64,000 nt of DNA from Streptomyces rubiginosohelvolus (GTDB lineage Bacteria > Actinomycetota > Actinomycetes > Streptomycetales > Streptomycetaceae), in the NCBI RefSeq assembly GCF_014649875.1, contig NZ_BMTW01000007.1, forward strand, positions 142,818-206,817, in the 5' to 3' direction. A model generated the notes under the pieces. The model did no database searches, was not told where the DNA came from, and worked only from the letters and a program-made list of their open reading frames with translations. Below are positions 19,274-26,652 of the stretch, piece after piece (positions within the stretch are counted from its first letter, which is position 1; every line of letters begins with the position of its first letter). The position numbers and the translations under genes are program-made.

Positions 19274-19729
19274 CTACTCGCTGATCTTCCACGGCATGGT
19301 GATGCCGAACTTCCAGACGTAGACCCCGACCAGCACCGCCATGATCACGAGCCCCACCGTGGTGAGGATGATGTTGCGTCGCCGGACCTTGGGATCGAGG
19401 GCCCGCTGCGCAGCCTCGGTGACCTTGCGCTTGGTCCAGCGCAGCACCAGCTGGGCCCAGACGAACTCGGTCGCCCAGATCGCCATGCCGGCGAAGATCA
19501 CCAGCCAGCCGGGGCCGGGCAGCACCAGCATGAGCACGCCCGCGACCACGACGCCGAGGCCGACGACGAAGACGCCGACCTGCCAGCTCAGGTGCAGCGC
19601 TTTCGACGCTTTGATGAAGCCCGGCGCCCGCGAGCCCAGCTCGCGTTCCTCCCGGTCCGATTCCCCCGTGGCGGATGTTGGGGGCGCCTGCTCGGCGACC
19701 CTGTTCCGCTCGTCACTCTCCGCGTTCAT
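19274..19729 (-). CDS. TIGR02611-type (PGPGW) membrane protein
   Basis: A 151-residue protein with a charged N-terminal tail (1-40) and membrane segments at about 50-70, 75-97 and 120-140. The diagnostic VLPGPGWLVIFAG is at residues 69-81. Members are conserved in actinobacteria and have no established function. It is transcribed divergently from ssgB, 200 nt away, and so shares its upstream region. Confidence 0.88.
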   Translation of the reverse strand: MNAESDERNRVAEQAPPTSATGESDREERELGSRAPGFIKASKALHLSWQVGVFVVGLGVVVAGVLMLVLPGPGWLVIFAGMAIWATEFVWAQLVLRWTKRKVTEAAQRALDPKVRRRNIILTTVGLVIMAVLVGVYVWKFGITMPWKISE

Positions 19730-19853
19730 GAACCCAACTTACCCGACCCGCCGCGGTCACACTTTTGTCACTGGAATGGACGCATAACGCAAAGTTACAC
19801 GCCGCTGAGCGAGGGACCCGAAGCATCACAAATGGGTCAGAGGGGTTTACAAC

Positions 19854-19868
19854 GCCACCGTAGGTGGC
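19854..19868. promoter_or_regulatory. Short palindrome upstream of ssgB
   Basis: GCCACC-GTA-GGTGGC, 62 nt before the ssgB ATG. It may be an operator or the base of a leader hairpin. I could not fit a standard or WhiG-type promoter with confidence in the 200-nt gap. Confidence 0.3.
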
Positions 19869-19929
19869 ATGTCGATTTCGCCGACGTGCGAATCCCCGAG
19901 CGCACACTGAGCGAAAGGCCCTGGCGCTT

Positions 19930-20343
19930 ATGAACACCACGGTCAGCTGCGAGCTGCACCTGCGCCTCGTTGTGTCGAGCGAGTCCTCACTGCCTGTACC
20001 CGCGGGCCTGCGGTATGACACGGCCGATCCCTATGCCGTGCACGCCACCTTCCACACCGGAGCGGAGGAGACGGTCGAATGGGTATTCGCCCGTGACCTC
20101 CTCGCCGAGGGGCTGCACCGGCCCACCGGCACCGGAGACGTCCGCGTCTGGCCATCTCGTAGTCACGGTCAAGGCGTCGTATGCATCGCCCTGAGCTCCC
20201 CAGAGGGAGAAGCCCTGCTCGAAGCTCCGGCGCGGGCCCTGGAGTCGTTCCTGAAGAGGACCGACGCCGCGGTTCCGCCCGGCACCGAGCATCGTCACTT
20301 CGATCTCGACACGGAGCTCTCCCACATCCTGGCCGAGAGCTGA
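19930..20343 (+). CDS. ssgB: Sporulation and cell division protein SsgB
   Basis: A 137-residue SsgA-like protein, the length of SsgB. Known role: with SsgA it marks septum sites in aerial hyphae and recruits FtsZ, and it is needed for sporulation. Recognisable stretches are MNTTVSCELHLRLV at the start, then YDTADPYAVHATFHTG, EWVFARDLLAEG, GDVRVWPS and the C-terminal LDTELSHILAES. ATG at 19930. It is followed by two inverted repeats and then a CGNR zinc-finger gene. It ties the organism to sporulating streptomycetes. Confidence 0.97.
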   Translation: MNTTVSCELHLRLVVSSESSLPVPAGLRYDTADPYAVHATFHTGAEETVEWVFARDLLAEGLHRPTGTGDVRVWPSRSHGQGVVCIALSSPEGEALLEAPARALESFLKRTDAAVPPGTEHRHFDLDTELSHILAES

Positions 20344-20362
20344 GCCAGGCAGAGAGCCGCTA

Positions 20363-20391
20363 GACGCCGTCCGACTCGGGGCGACGGCGTC
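20363..20391 (+). terminator. First hairpin after ssgB
   Basis: GACGCCGTC (20363-20371) and GACGGCGTC (20383-20391), 9-bp perfect arms, 20 nt after the ssgB stop. Confidence 0.6.
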
Positions 20392-20416
20392 GTGACGACA
20401 ACCGCATAGGGCAGAC

Positions 20417-20460
20417 ACCGGCGCCGTCGCCGCGGAATCCACCGCGACGACGGCGCCGGT
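20417..20460 (+). terminator. Second, stronger hairpin after ssgB
   Basis: 13-bp perfect arms ACCGGCGCCGTCG (20417-20429) and its complement (20448-20460). Together with the first hairpin it forms a tandem terminator region before the next gene. Confidence 0.65.
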
Positions 20461-20492
20461 GCGTCCCGCCCCTCCCGCTCCCTCCTCCGGGC

Positions 20493-20535
20493 GCCGGAGG
20501 GGTTCGTTCCCCCGGGGGCCGGAGGGGTTCGTTCC
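20493..20535. repeat. Two direct 18-bp repeats with 25-bp period
   Basis: GCCGGAGGGGTTCGTTCC occurs at 20493-20510 and 20518-20535, in the non-coding gap before the CGNR gene. Confidence 0.8.
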
Positions 20536-20637
20536 GCTCCCGGCCCGGCCCGCACCGGCCCGGGGGCCGACGGGCCGAGCCAGTAGAGTCAGCCGCCATC
20601 GGCAGGCGCCCGCCCGCCGGAGGCCAGGGAGCGAAGC

Positions 20638-21222
20638 GTGCTGATCCCTCACGACACCCGGATCGCCCTCGACACGGTGGTCGATCTGATGAACACCGCG
20701 CCGGAGAGCGAGCCGCCGCCGGACGGCACCGGGGACGGACCCGAGGACGGGCTCGCCGACATCCCCGCGCTGTACGCCTTCGCGGAGCGGCATCACATCA
20801 GCGGGGTCGGCACGCTCGGCGAGAAGGACCTGGCCGCCGTGCGGGACGTACGGGACCGTTTCGCCGAGGTCTTCGCGGCGCCCGACCCCCGTACCGCGGC
20901 CGACCTGGTCAACCGGCTCGTGGCGGCGGCCGGGACCACCCCGCAGCTCACCGACCACGACGGCTACGACTGGCACGTGCACTACTTCGCGCCGGACGCC
21001 TCGATCGCCGACCATCTCGCGGCCGACTGCGGCATGGCGCTGGCCTTCATCATCGTGGCGGGCGAGCAGGAGCGGCTGCGGCGCTGCGAGGCCCCGGACT
21101 GCGGGCACGCGTTCGTCGACCTGTCGCGCAACCGCTCCCGCCGCTACTGCTCCAGCCGTACGTGCGGGAACCGGCTCCACGTCGCGGCGTACCGGGCCCG
21201 GCGCAAGGAAGCCGCGGGCTGA
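20638..21222 (+). CDS. CGNR zinc-finger protein
   Basis: A 194-residue protein with a C-terminal CGNR-type zinc finger: Cys150, Cys155, Cys171 and Cys176, the last in RTCGNRLHVAAYRARR. The N-terminal part has the family's usual LIPHDTRIALDTVVDLMNT opening. These are thought to be DNA-binding regulators. It has a 14-residue Pro/Gly/Asp insert near residue 25. The start is GTG at 20638 after GGGAGCGAA. It lies downstream of ssgB but is separated by the hairpins, so it probably has its own transcript. Confidence 0.9.
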   Translation: MLIPHDTRIALDTVVDLMNTAPESEPPPDGTGDGPEDGLADIPALYAFAERHHISGVGTLGEKDLAAVRDVRDRFAEVFAAPDPRTAADLVNRLVAAAGTTPQLTDHDGYDWHVHYFAPDASIADHLAADCGMALAFIIVAGEQERLRRCEAPDCGHAFVDLSRNRSRRYCSSRTCGNRLHVAAYRARRKEAAG

Positions 21223-21261
21223 CGCCGTCGCCGGCGCCACCCCGCGCGGCGGCGCGGCGCG

Positions 21262-21417
21262 TCACAGCATGAAGAGGTCGTGCAGGGCGGCCATCAGCAG
21301 CAGCACCCCGATGACCGTCAGGAAGATCATCAAAGGCGGCTGGGAGAGCGCGAAGAGGCAGCCGCGGGGCTCTTCGGCGGGGCGTGCGGGGGCTTCGCCC
21401 CGGGAAGTGTCCACCAT
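21262..21417 (-). CDS. Small single-pass membrane protein (51 aa)
   Basis: A 51-codon ORF translated by eye. It has an N-terminal soluble part (MVDTSRGEAPARPAEEP), then CLFALSQPPLM and one membrane helix (IFLTVIGVLLLMAALHDLFML) reaching the stop. Third-position GC is high and the composition is typical of small streptomycete membrane proteins. It converges with the CGNR gene, 39 nt apart. Function unknown. Confidence 0.7.
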   Translation of the reverse strand: MVDTSRGEAPARPAEEPRGCLFALSQPPLMIFLTVIGVLLLMAALHDLFML

Positions 21418-21595
21418 CTCGGTGTGATCATGACGCACGCATGGGCGGGTTCGCGCTCAACCGGGGTCATTCCCCCGGGAGTTCACCGTCCCGTGGCCAT
21501 CGGAAATCGCTCCGGCGTACGGGTCGCCGTCAGGCATTCGGAAGCCCTTCGGCCGGGACGTGCCGAACGCCCGGGCCCGCCGGGCACCCGGTGCC

Positions 21596-22057
21596 TCAGA
21601 TGCCGTGCTTCTTGAGGATCGCCTCGATGTCGCTGAAGTCGTCGCCGGGCGCGGCGGCCTCCTGCTTCTTCTTCGGCTTCGCCGCCGTCGAAGCCGGCCC
21701 GGCCCCGACGCCCGCTCCGAGCGAGGGGGCGGAGGCGCCCGGGGCGACCGCCTCGTTGCGCCCGGCCGCCCGCGCGGCCTTGCGCTCCGCGCGGGTGGTA
21801 CCGCTGCGGCGCTCGACGGCGCGGGTGGTCATGAACAGCAGCCAGGAGAGGCCGAGCACCCCGAAGCCGAGCCAGACGCTCGGCTTGAAGGCGATCCCGG
21901 CGATCCACTCGACGACCCCGGTCAGCACGAGCCCGATCGGGACGAGGGAGTAGGCGGCGATCCTCGTCGCCGTGAGGAACCGCTTGCGGTACGCGGTCAC
22001 CGCGGCGATGCCCAGGCCGGCCGCCGACACCGCGGAACAGATGGTCTCGGCAAGCAT
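21596..22057 (-). CDS. Small membrane protein with Lys/Ala-rich tail
   Basis: A 153-residue protein with three membrane segments in the first 80 residues (LAETICSAVSAAGLGIAAVT, then AAYSLVPIGLVLTGVVEW and WLGFGVLGLSWLLFMT). A charged Ala/Pro/Lys-rich cytoplasmic tail ends in DDFSDIEAILKKHGI. The ATG at 22057 has GGAGG 5 nt upstream. The tail's acidic/helical end looks like a docking peptide, but that is speculation. Function unknown. Divergent from the DsbA-like gene. Confidence 0.8.
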   Translation of the reverse strand: MLAETICSAVSAAGLGIAAVTAYRKRFLTATRIAAYSLVPIGLVLTGVVEWIAGIAFKPSVWLGFGVLGLSWLLFMTTRAVERRSGTTRAERKAARAAGRNEAVAPGASAPSLGAGVGAGPASTAAKPKKKQEAAAPGDDFSDIEAILKKHGI

Positions 22058-22225
22058 CACGGCCTCCAGGCGCAGGGGGTACGTCCCTTCCATCCTGCAC
22101 CGACGAGCGCCGTCGGGGCCACGGCGGCGGTCCACCTCAGGGACATTTCAGGGCCGGGCTCCTCCCCAGGGGGTGGGGTCCGGTGCGGATTGGGTCGCGC
22201 CCGCCCGGCCTGGAAGACTGGGCGC

Positions 22226-22744
22226 ATGAGCGATTCCTCCCCCGCGGCACCGGTCGTCCTCGACCTCTGGTGCGATCTCGAATGCCCCGACTGCCACCGC
22301 GCCCTCGACGACGTACGCGCCCTGCGCGCGCGGTACGCGGACCGCCTGGAGATCCGCCTGCGGCACTTCCCGCTGGAGAAGCACAAGCACGCGTTCGCCG
22401 CGGCCCAGGCCGCCGAGGAGGCCGTCGAGCAGGGCCAGGGCTGGCCGTACATCGAGGCCCTGCTGTCCCGGACCGACGACCTCGGCCGTACGGGCGAGCC
22501 GGTGCTCCTCGACGTGGCCCGCGAACTGGGCCTGGACACTGAGGAGTTCGACACGGCGCTGATCGACGGCCGGCATCTGCTGATCGTCGACGCCGACCAC
22601 GCCGAGGGCAAGGCGATCGGCGTCACCGGTACGCCCACCTATGTGATCGGCGACGAGCGGCTGGACGGCGGCAAGAGCCAGGAGGGGCTGCGCGAGCGGA
22701 TCGAGGAGATCGTCGACCGGACCCTGGCCGCGCGGGACCGGTAG
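22226..22744 (+). CDS. DsbA-family thioredoxin-like oxidoreductase
   Basis: A 172-residue thioredoxin-fold protein with active site Cys20-Pro-Asp-Cys23 (WCDLECPDCHR) and a cis-proline loop GVTGTPTYVIG. There is no signal peptide, so it is a cytoplasmic member, related to the FrnE/DsbA group that handles disulfides or glutathione/mycothiol conjugates. ATG at 22226. The next gene is convergent. Confidence 0.9.
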   Translation: MSDSSPAAPVVLDLWCDLECPDCHRALDDVRALRARYADRLEIRLRHFPLEKHKHAFAAAQAAEEAVEQGQGWPYIEALLSRTDDLGRTGEPVLLDVARELGLDTEEFDTALIDGRHLLIVDADHAEGKAIGVTGTPTYVIGDERLDGGKSQEGLRERIEEIVDRTLAARDR

Positions 22745-22788
22745 CCGACGGCCGGGGCGGCCACCGGGCGACGGCTCCGGAGGACCGC

Positions 22789-23625
22789 CTACAGCGCCTT
22801 GGCCAGGTTGTACCGCGTCGTCGTGTAGCCCAGGGACTCGTACAGCCGCAGGGCCGGGGTGTTGGACGCGAAGACGTGCAGGCCGAGTCGGTCCGCGCGC
22901 CAGGCGCGGGTGATGTCCTCGGCGAGCAGCATCAGGGCCCGGCCGTGGCCCCGGCCCCGGTGTTCCTCGCGCACCTCGACGTCGAAGACGAAGCCGCCCG
23001 TATCGCCCGGCTCCAGCTCCCGCAGGGCCGCCCACACATGGCCGACGACCTCGCCGGCCTGGAGCAGCACCCGGAAGCGCATCCCCTCGGTCGCCAGTCC
23101 GTCCGGCAGGTGGGCCGCGTGGTCGGTCTCGGACTTGAGCCGGGCCTGCTCGGGCTCGACACCCCGGTCGATCCAGTTCTGTGCGTACGCCCGCACCGCG
23201 TCCTGCCGCCAGGCGGCGAACTCCTCCTGGCTCATGTCGCGCGAGGTGAGGCCCGCGGGCAGCGGGACGGCGTCCGGGCCGAGGTCCTTGACCATGTTGC
23301 GGCTGCGCTCGGTGTAGCCGAGGGCGGCCGCGAGGCGCCGGGCCGGGTCGTTGTCGGCGGGGACCTCCACCCGGACCCGGGTGCAGCCCCACCCCCGCAG
23401 CACCTCCTCGGCGGCGAGCGCCGCGATGACGCCCCGGCCGCGCCTGCGCCGGGACTCCTCCACGCTGAGGGAGCGCAGCACTCCGGCGGTCGGGCCGAAC
23501 GCGTCGTCGGTGCTGATCGCGACGGAGCCGACGGGCCGCCCGTTGTCGCACACGTCGTAGTGGCGGGCCCGCGCGCCGTCGGCGCCCTGCTGAAGCGGCC
23601 CGGACGGCCGGAGTGTCGTCGTCAT
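22789..23625 (-). CDS. Tandem GNAT N-acetyltransferase
   Basis: A 278-residue protein with two GNAT-type halves. The N-terminal half has LRSLSVEESRRRRGRGVIAA and the C-terminal half has VEVREEHRGRGHGRALML followed by LHVFASNTPALRLYESLGY, the usual acetyl-CoA loop and last motif. The substrate cannot be told; mycothiol synthase has this two-domain plan, but I see no specific support. The start is ATG at 23625; a TTG one codon earlier is possible. Confidence 0.88.
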   Translation of the reverse strand: MTTTLRPSGPLQQGADGARARHYDVCDNGRPVGSVAISTDDAFGPTAGVLRSLSVEESRRRRGRGVIAALAAEEVLRGWGCTRVRVEVPADNDPARRLAAALGYTERSRNMVKDLGPDAVPLPAGLTSRDMSQEEFAAWRQDAVRAYAQNWIDRGVEPEQARLKSETDHAAHLPDGLATEGMRFRVLLQAGEVVGHVWAALRELEPGDTGGFVFDVEVREEHRGRGHGRALMLLAEDITRAWRADRLGLHVFASNTPALRLYESLGYTTTRYNLAKAL

Positions 23626-23665
23626 CAAAGGTTTGTATCCCCTGGACGAGACGCCGTCACGCGCT

Positions 23666-24490
23666 TTACGGGTCGAGGTCGTCGCCGGCCCGCTCGGCGA
23701 AGATCCGCATGGCCTTCGCCGTCACCGGTCCGATCGCGGGCGTCAGCTCCCGGCCGTCGACCCGGTGCACCGCCTGGACGTCGCGGAGGGTCGAGGTCAG
23801 GAACACCTCGTCGGCCTCGGCGAGGACATCCATCGGCAGATCGGTCTCCTCGGCCCCGGTCCACTCCACGGTCAGCGCGCGGGTGATCCCGGCGAGGCAG
23901 CCGGAGGCGACCGGCGGGGTGTGGACGCGGCCGCCCAGGACGACGAACACATTGGAGCCGGTGCCTTCGCAGAGCCGGTCGGCGGTGTTGGGGAACAGCG
24001 CCTCGGAAGCGCCCCTCTCCCGCGCCCGGGCCAGGGCGACGACGTTCTCCGCGTACGAGGTGGTCTTCAGGCCCGCGAGCGCGCCGCGTTCGTTGCGCGT
24101 CCAGGGGACGGTGATCACCGCGGTGCTGTCCGGGCGGCGGCTCACCCCGTCGAGGGCGACGACGAGGCTCGTCCCGTGGTCGCCCCGGTCCGAGCCGAGC
24201 GGGGACAGCCCGCCGGTGTAGGTGATCCGCAGACGCCCCAGGGCGACGGGGTTGGCGTCGATGACCGCGGCGACGGCGCGGCGGACCTCGTCGTGGTCCG
24301 GGTCGGGCAGGCCGAGGCCCCGGGCGGAGCGGGTGAGGCGGTCGAGGTGCCGGGTCAGCGCGAAGGGGCGCCCCTCGCTCGTACGCACCGTCTCGAAGAT
24401 GCCGTCGCCCACGGTCAGTCCGTGGTCGAGCACCGAAAGCCGGGCGTCGTCGGCGTCCCGCAGTCCGCCGTTGACCCAGATCCTCATCAT
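23666..24490 (-). CDS. pabC: Aminodeoxychorismate lyase (class IV aminotransferase fold)
   Basis: A 274-residue PLP fold-type IV protein. It begins MRIWVNGGLRDADDARLSV and has the conserved LDHGLTVGDGIFETVR, the catalytic lysine in LKTTSYAEN, and the phosphate-binding ITRALTVEW region. It converts 4-amino-4-deoxychorismate to p-aminobenzoate and pyruvate for folate. ATG at 24490 overlaps the pabB stop (ATGA), so coupling to pabB strongly supports PabC over a branched-chain or D-amino acid aminotransferase. Confidence 0.9.
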   Translation of the reverse strand: MMRIWVNGGLRDADDARLSVLDHGLTVGDGIFETVRTSEGRPFALTRHLDRLTRSARGLGLPDPDHDEVRRAVAAVIDANPVALGRLRITYTGGLSPLGSDRGDHGTSLVVALDGVSRRPDSTAVITVPWTRNERGALAGLKTTSYAENVVALARARERGASEALFPNTADRLCEGTGSNVFVVLGGRVHTPPVASGCLAGITRALTVEWTGAEETDLPMDVLAEADEVFLTSTLRDVQAVHRVDGRELTPAIGPVTAKAMRIFAERAGDDLDP

Positions 24491-25542
24491 GCGTCCCTTC
24501 CTGTCTCCTCGAACATCCCCGACGCTACAGCGAGCAGCCGGGAGGCCTTGAGTTCGGTCTCGTCCCATTCGCGCTCCGGGTCCGAACCCCAGGTGATCCC
24601 CGCGCCGGTCCCGAACCGCAGCAGCGGCGCGGGACCGGTCCGGTCGATCCAGAACGTCCGTATGCCCACGGCGAGCGACGCGGTGCCCCGGTCGGCGTCG
24701 ACCCAGCCGATCGCCCCGCAGTACGGCCCGCGCGGGCCCCGTTCCAGCTCGGCGATGATCCGCAGCGCGCTGGACTTCGGCGCGCCGGTGACCGAGCCGG
24801 GCGGGAAGGCCGCCGCGAACAGCTCCGGCCAGCCCGCTCCGTCGGCCAGCCGGCCCCGGACCGAGGAGACGAGGTGGACGAGGCCCGGGTGCTTCTCCAC
24901 CACGCAGAGATCGGGAACGCTCACGCTGCCGGTGGCGCAGACCCGGCCCAGGTCGTTGCGGACCAGGTCCACGATCATCACGTTCTCGGCGTGGTCCTTC
25001 TCCAGCAGATCGTCCTCGGTCCGGCCGGTGCCCTTGATCGGCCCGGACTCCACCGTCCGCCCGTCGCGCCGGAGGAAGAGCTCCGGAGAGGCGGTGGCGA
25101 TCTCCACACCGTGGCCGGGCAGCCGGATCGTTCCCGCGTACGGGGCGGGGTTGCCGCGGGCGAGCAGAGAGGTCAGGGCGTCGACGTCGGCGCCGGCCCC
25201 GCCGCCGGGGAGCGGTGCGGACAGCACCCGGCAGAGGTTGGCCTGGTAGACGTCGCCCGCCGCGATGTGTTCACGGATTCGCCGTACGCCCGCCGTGTAG
25301 GCGTCACGGTCCAGCGAGGAGGTCCAGTCCCCGGCAGCGGGCCCGCGCCAGGCTCCGGGCGCGGGAGGGGGCACCGCTTCCCTGCGTACGTCGGAGAAGC
25401 GGGCGCACACGATACGCCCCTCGAAATCGGCGGATACCGCCCAGAAACCGGACGAGTCGAGTGCCGCGGGATCGTGGGTCACATCCTGCAGACCGGAGGC
25501 TATGAGGCCGTCGAAACGGGCCAAGGGGGCGAGGTCGGACAC
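24487..25542 (-). CDS. pabB: Aminodeoxychorismate synthase component I
   Basis: A 351-residue chorismate-binding enzyme. The signature PIKGTGRTEDD, with lysine where anthranilate synthase has alanine, identifies PabB; GSVTGAPK and ELFLRRDG are also present. It aminates chorismate using ammonia from a PabA glutaminase, which is not in this window. I choose GTG at 25542: a good -10 hexamer TAGACT (25555-25550) lies exactly 7 nt upstream, which fits a leaderless mRNA and would fall inside the longer ORF starting at 25566. Confidence 0.9.
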   Translation of the reverse strand: MSDLAPLARFDGLIASGLQDVTHDPAALDSSGFWAVSADFEGRIVCARFSDVRREAVPPPAPGAWRGPAAGDWTSSLDRDAYTAGVRRIREHIAAGDVYQANLCRVLSAPLPGGGAGADVDALTSLLARGNPAPYAGTIRLPGHGVEIATASPELFLRRDGRTVESGPIKGTGRTEDDLLEKDHAENVMIVDLVRNDLGRVCATGSVSVPDLCVVEKHPGLVHLVSSVRGRLADGAGWPELFAAAFPPGSVTGAPKSSALRIIAELERGPRGPYCGAIGWVDADRGTASLAVGIRTFWIDRTGPAPLLRFGTGAGITWGSDPEREWDETELKASRLLAVASGMFEETGRDA

Positions 25543-25549
25543 GCGAATG

Positions 25550-25555
25550 AGTCTA
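25550..25555 (-). promoter_or_regulatory. Possible -10 box for leaderless pabB-pabC transcript
   Basis: TAGACT on the minus strand, 7 nt before the GTG of pabB. The -35 region is not clear. Confidence 0.45.
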
Positions 25556-25699
25556 GGACGGTGCACGGTGACCTGCGTCGGGGCCAGGAGCGGCCCGGGG
25601 TCGCCGCAGCACGCTGCACAAACGCGTTTTTGTACTGGCCCAGGAATCCGCTAGAGTTCAACACGTCGCCGGGACGCGCAAGCGGAACGGGAAAGACAA

Positions 25700-25772
25700 G
25701 CGGACGTAGCTCAGTTGGTAGAGCGCAACCTTGCCAAGGTTGAGGTCGCCAGTTCGAACCTGGTCGTCCGCT
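25700..25772 (+). tRNA. tRNA-Gly(GCC)
   Basis: A 73-nt cloverleaf: acceptor GCGGACG/CGTCCGC, discriminator T, anticodon stem CAACC/GGTTG with loop TTGCCAA, T-loop GTTCGAAC. First of five tRNA genes in a row. Confidence 0.98.
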
Positions 25773-25810
25773 CGCAGAAGGTGGGGGATTCTTCCCGAGC
25801 TCCCATCCCT

Positions 25811-25881
25811 GGTGGAGTGGCCGAGAGGCGAGGCAACGGCCTGCAAAGCCGTCTACACGGGTTCAAATCCCGTCTCCACCT
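25811..25881 (+). tRNA. tRNA-Cys(GCA)
   Basis: A 71-nt cloverleaf: acceptor GGTGGAG/CTCCACC, discriminator T, anticodon stem ACGGC/GCCGT with loop CTGCAAA. Confidence 0.98.
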
Positions 25882-25885
25882 CCAA

Positions 25886-25957
25886 GGACGATTAGCTCAG
25901 CGGGAGAGCGCTTCCCTGACACGGAAGAGGTCACTGGTTCAATCCCAGTATCGTCCA
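25886..25957 (+). tRNA. tRNA-Val(GAC), copy 1
   Basis: A 72-nt cloverleaf: acceptor GGACGAT/ATCGTCC, discriminator A, anticodon stem CTTCC/GGAAG with loop CTGACAC, T-loop GGTTCAATCCC. It starts only 4 nt after tRNA-Cys, so the two must be cut from one transcript. Confidence 0.97.
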
Positions 25958-25993
25958 CTGATCCGCAAGGATCACCGGTCCGTAAGGATCCCC

Positions 25994-26065
25994 GCGCGAT
26001 TAGCTCAGCGGGAGAGCGCTTCCCTGACACGGAAGAGGTCACTGGTTCAATCCCAGTATCGCGCA
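25994..26065 (+). tRNA. tRNA-Val(GAC), copy 2
   Basis: A 72-nt cloverleaf: body identical to copy 1, but the acceptor stem is GCGCGAT/ATCGCGC, two base pairs changed on both sides. Confidence 0.97.
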
Positions 26066-26098
26066 CGCAGTACACGGGCAGTAAACGCAGGTTCACCT

Positions 26099-26170
26099 GC
26101 GCGATTAGCTCAGCGGGAGAGCGCTTCCCTGACACGGAAGAGGTCACTGGTTCAATCCCAGTATCGCGCA
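26099..26170 (+). tRNA. tRNA-Val(GAC), copy 3
   Basis: 72 nt, identical to copy 2 including the acceptor stem GCGCGAT/ATCGCGC. Last gene before the cluster's terminator. Confidence 0.97.
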
Positions 26171-26175
26171 CCAGC

Positions 26176-26211
26176 AAGAACCCCCGGTCGTCTCCACGAC
26201 CGGGGGTTCTT
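26176..26211 (+). terminator. Terminator of the tRNA cluster
   Basis: 16-bp perfect arms AAGAACCCCCGGTCGT (26176-26191) and complement (26196-26211), 4-nt loop, ending in TTCTTT. A canonical intrinsic terminator 6 nt after the last tRNA. Confidence 0.92.
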
Positions 26212-26281
26212 TCGTCGTACGGTCCATCCGTCCGTACCGCCCCGCGTGGCCCGGGCCACGCGGGAAGCGGCTCGGAACGGC

Positions 26282-26587
26282 TCAGGACGAGAAGAGCATC
26301 CGGCCGAAGCCCTTCTGGCGGTGGTGGCCGTAGTGACCACCGTGCCCGCCGTGCTGCGGCGCACCCCAGGCCGGGGCGTGGGCGGCGGGAGGTGCGGCCG
26401 GGTAGGCCTGCTGCGGGGCGGGGGGCGCGGGCGGAGCCTGCTGGGCCCACTGGGACTCCAGGCGGGTCAGGGACTCCAGCTCGCCGTAGTCGAGGAATAT
26501 CCCCCGGCAACCGTTGCACTGCTCGATCTGAACACCGTTGCGGTTGTACGTGTTCATCTGCGCGTGACACTTCGGACACTGCATCAT
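26282..26587 (-). CDS. TFIIB-type zinc-ribbon protein
   Basis: A 101-residue protein with an N-terminal zinc ribbon: CPKC near residues 4-7 and CNGC near 24-27 with the following CRGIFLDYGELESL, the pattern of the zf-TFIIB family. A Pro/Ala/Gln-rich linker and a His/Gly-rich tail (HGGHGGHYGHH) then end in RMLFSS. The His-rich tail may bind metal. Function unknown. Two consecutive ATG codons (26587 and 26584) are possible starts. It faces the tRNA terminator. Confidence 0.85.
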   Translation of the reverse strand: MMQCPKCHAQMNTYNRNGVQIEQCNGCRGIFLDYGELESLTRLESQWAQQAPPAPPAPQQAYPAAPPAAHAPAWGAPQHGGHGGHYGHHRQKGFGRMLFSS

Positions 26588-26652
26588 CGACTCGGCTCCT
26601 CGCCCTCGTTGTGCCGTCGCCGGAATGTCTGCCCGGCCACGGTCCGTTCACC

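Noticed and set aside
25886-26170. CRISPR-like array (three near-identical repeats)
   Set aside because: The repeats are complete tRNA-Val genes, not CRISPR repeats.
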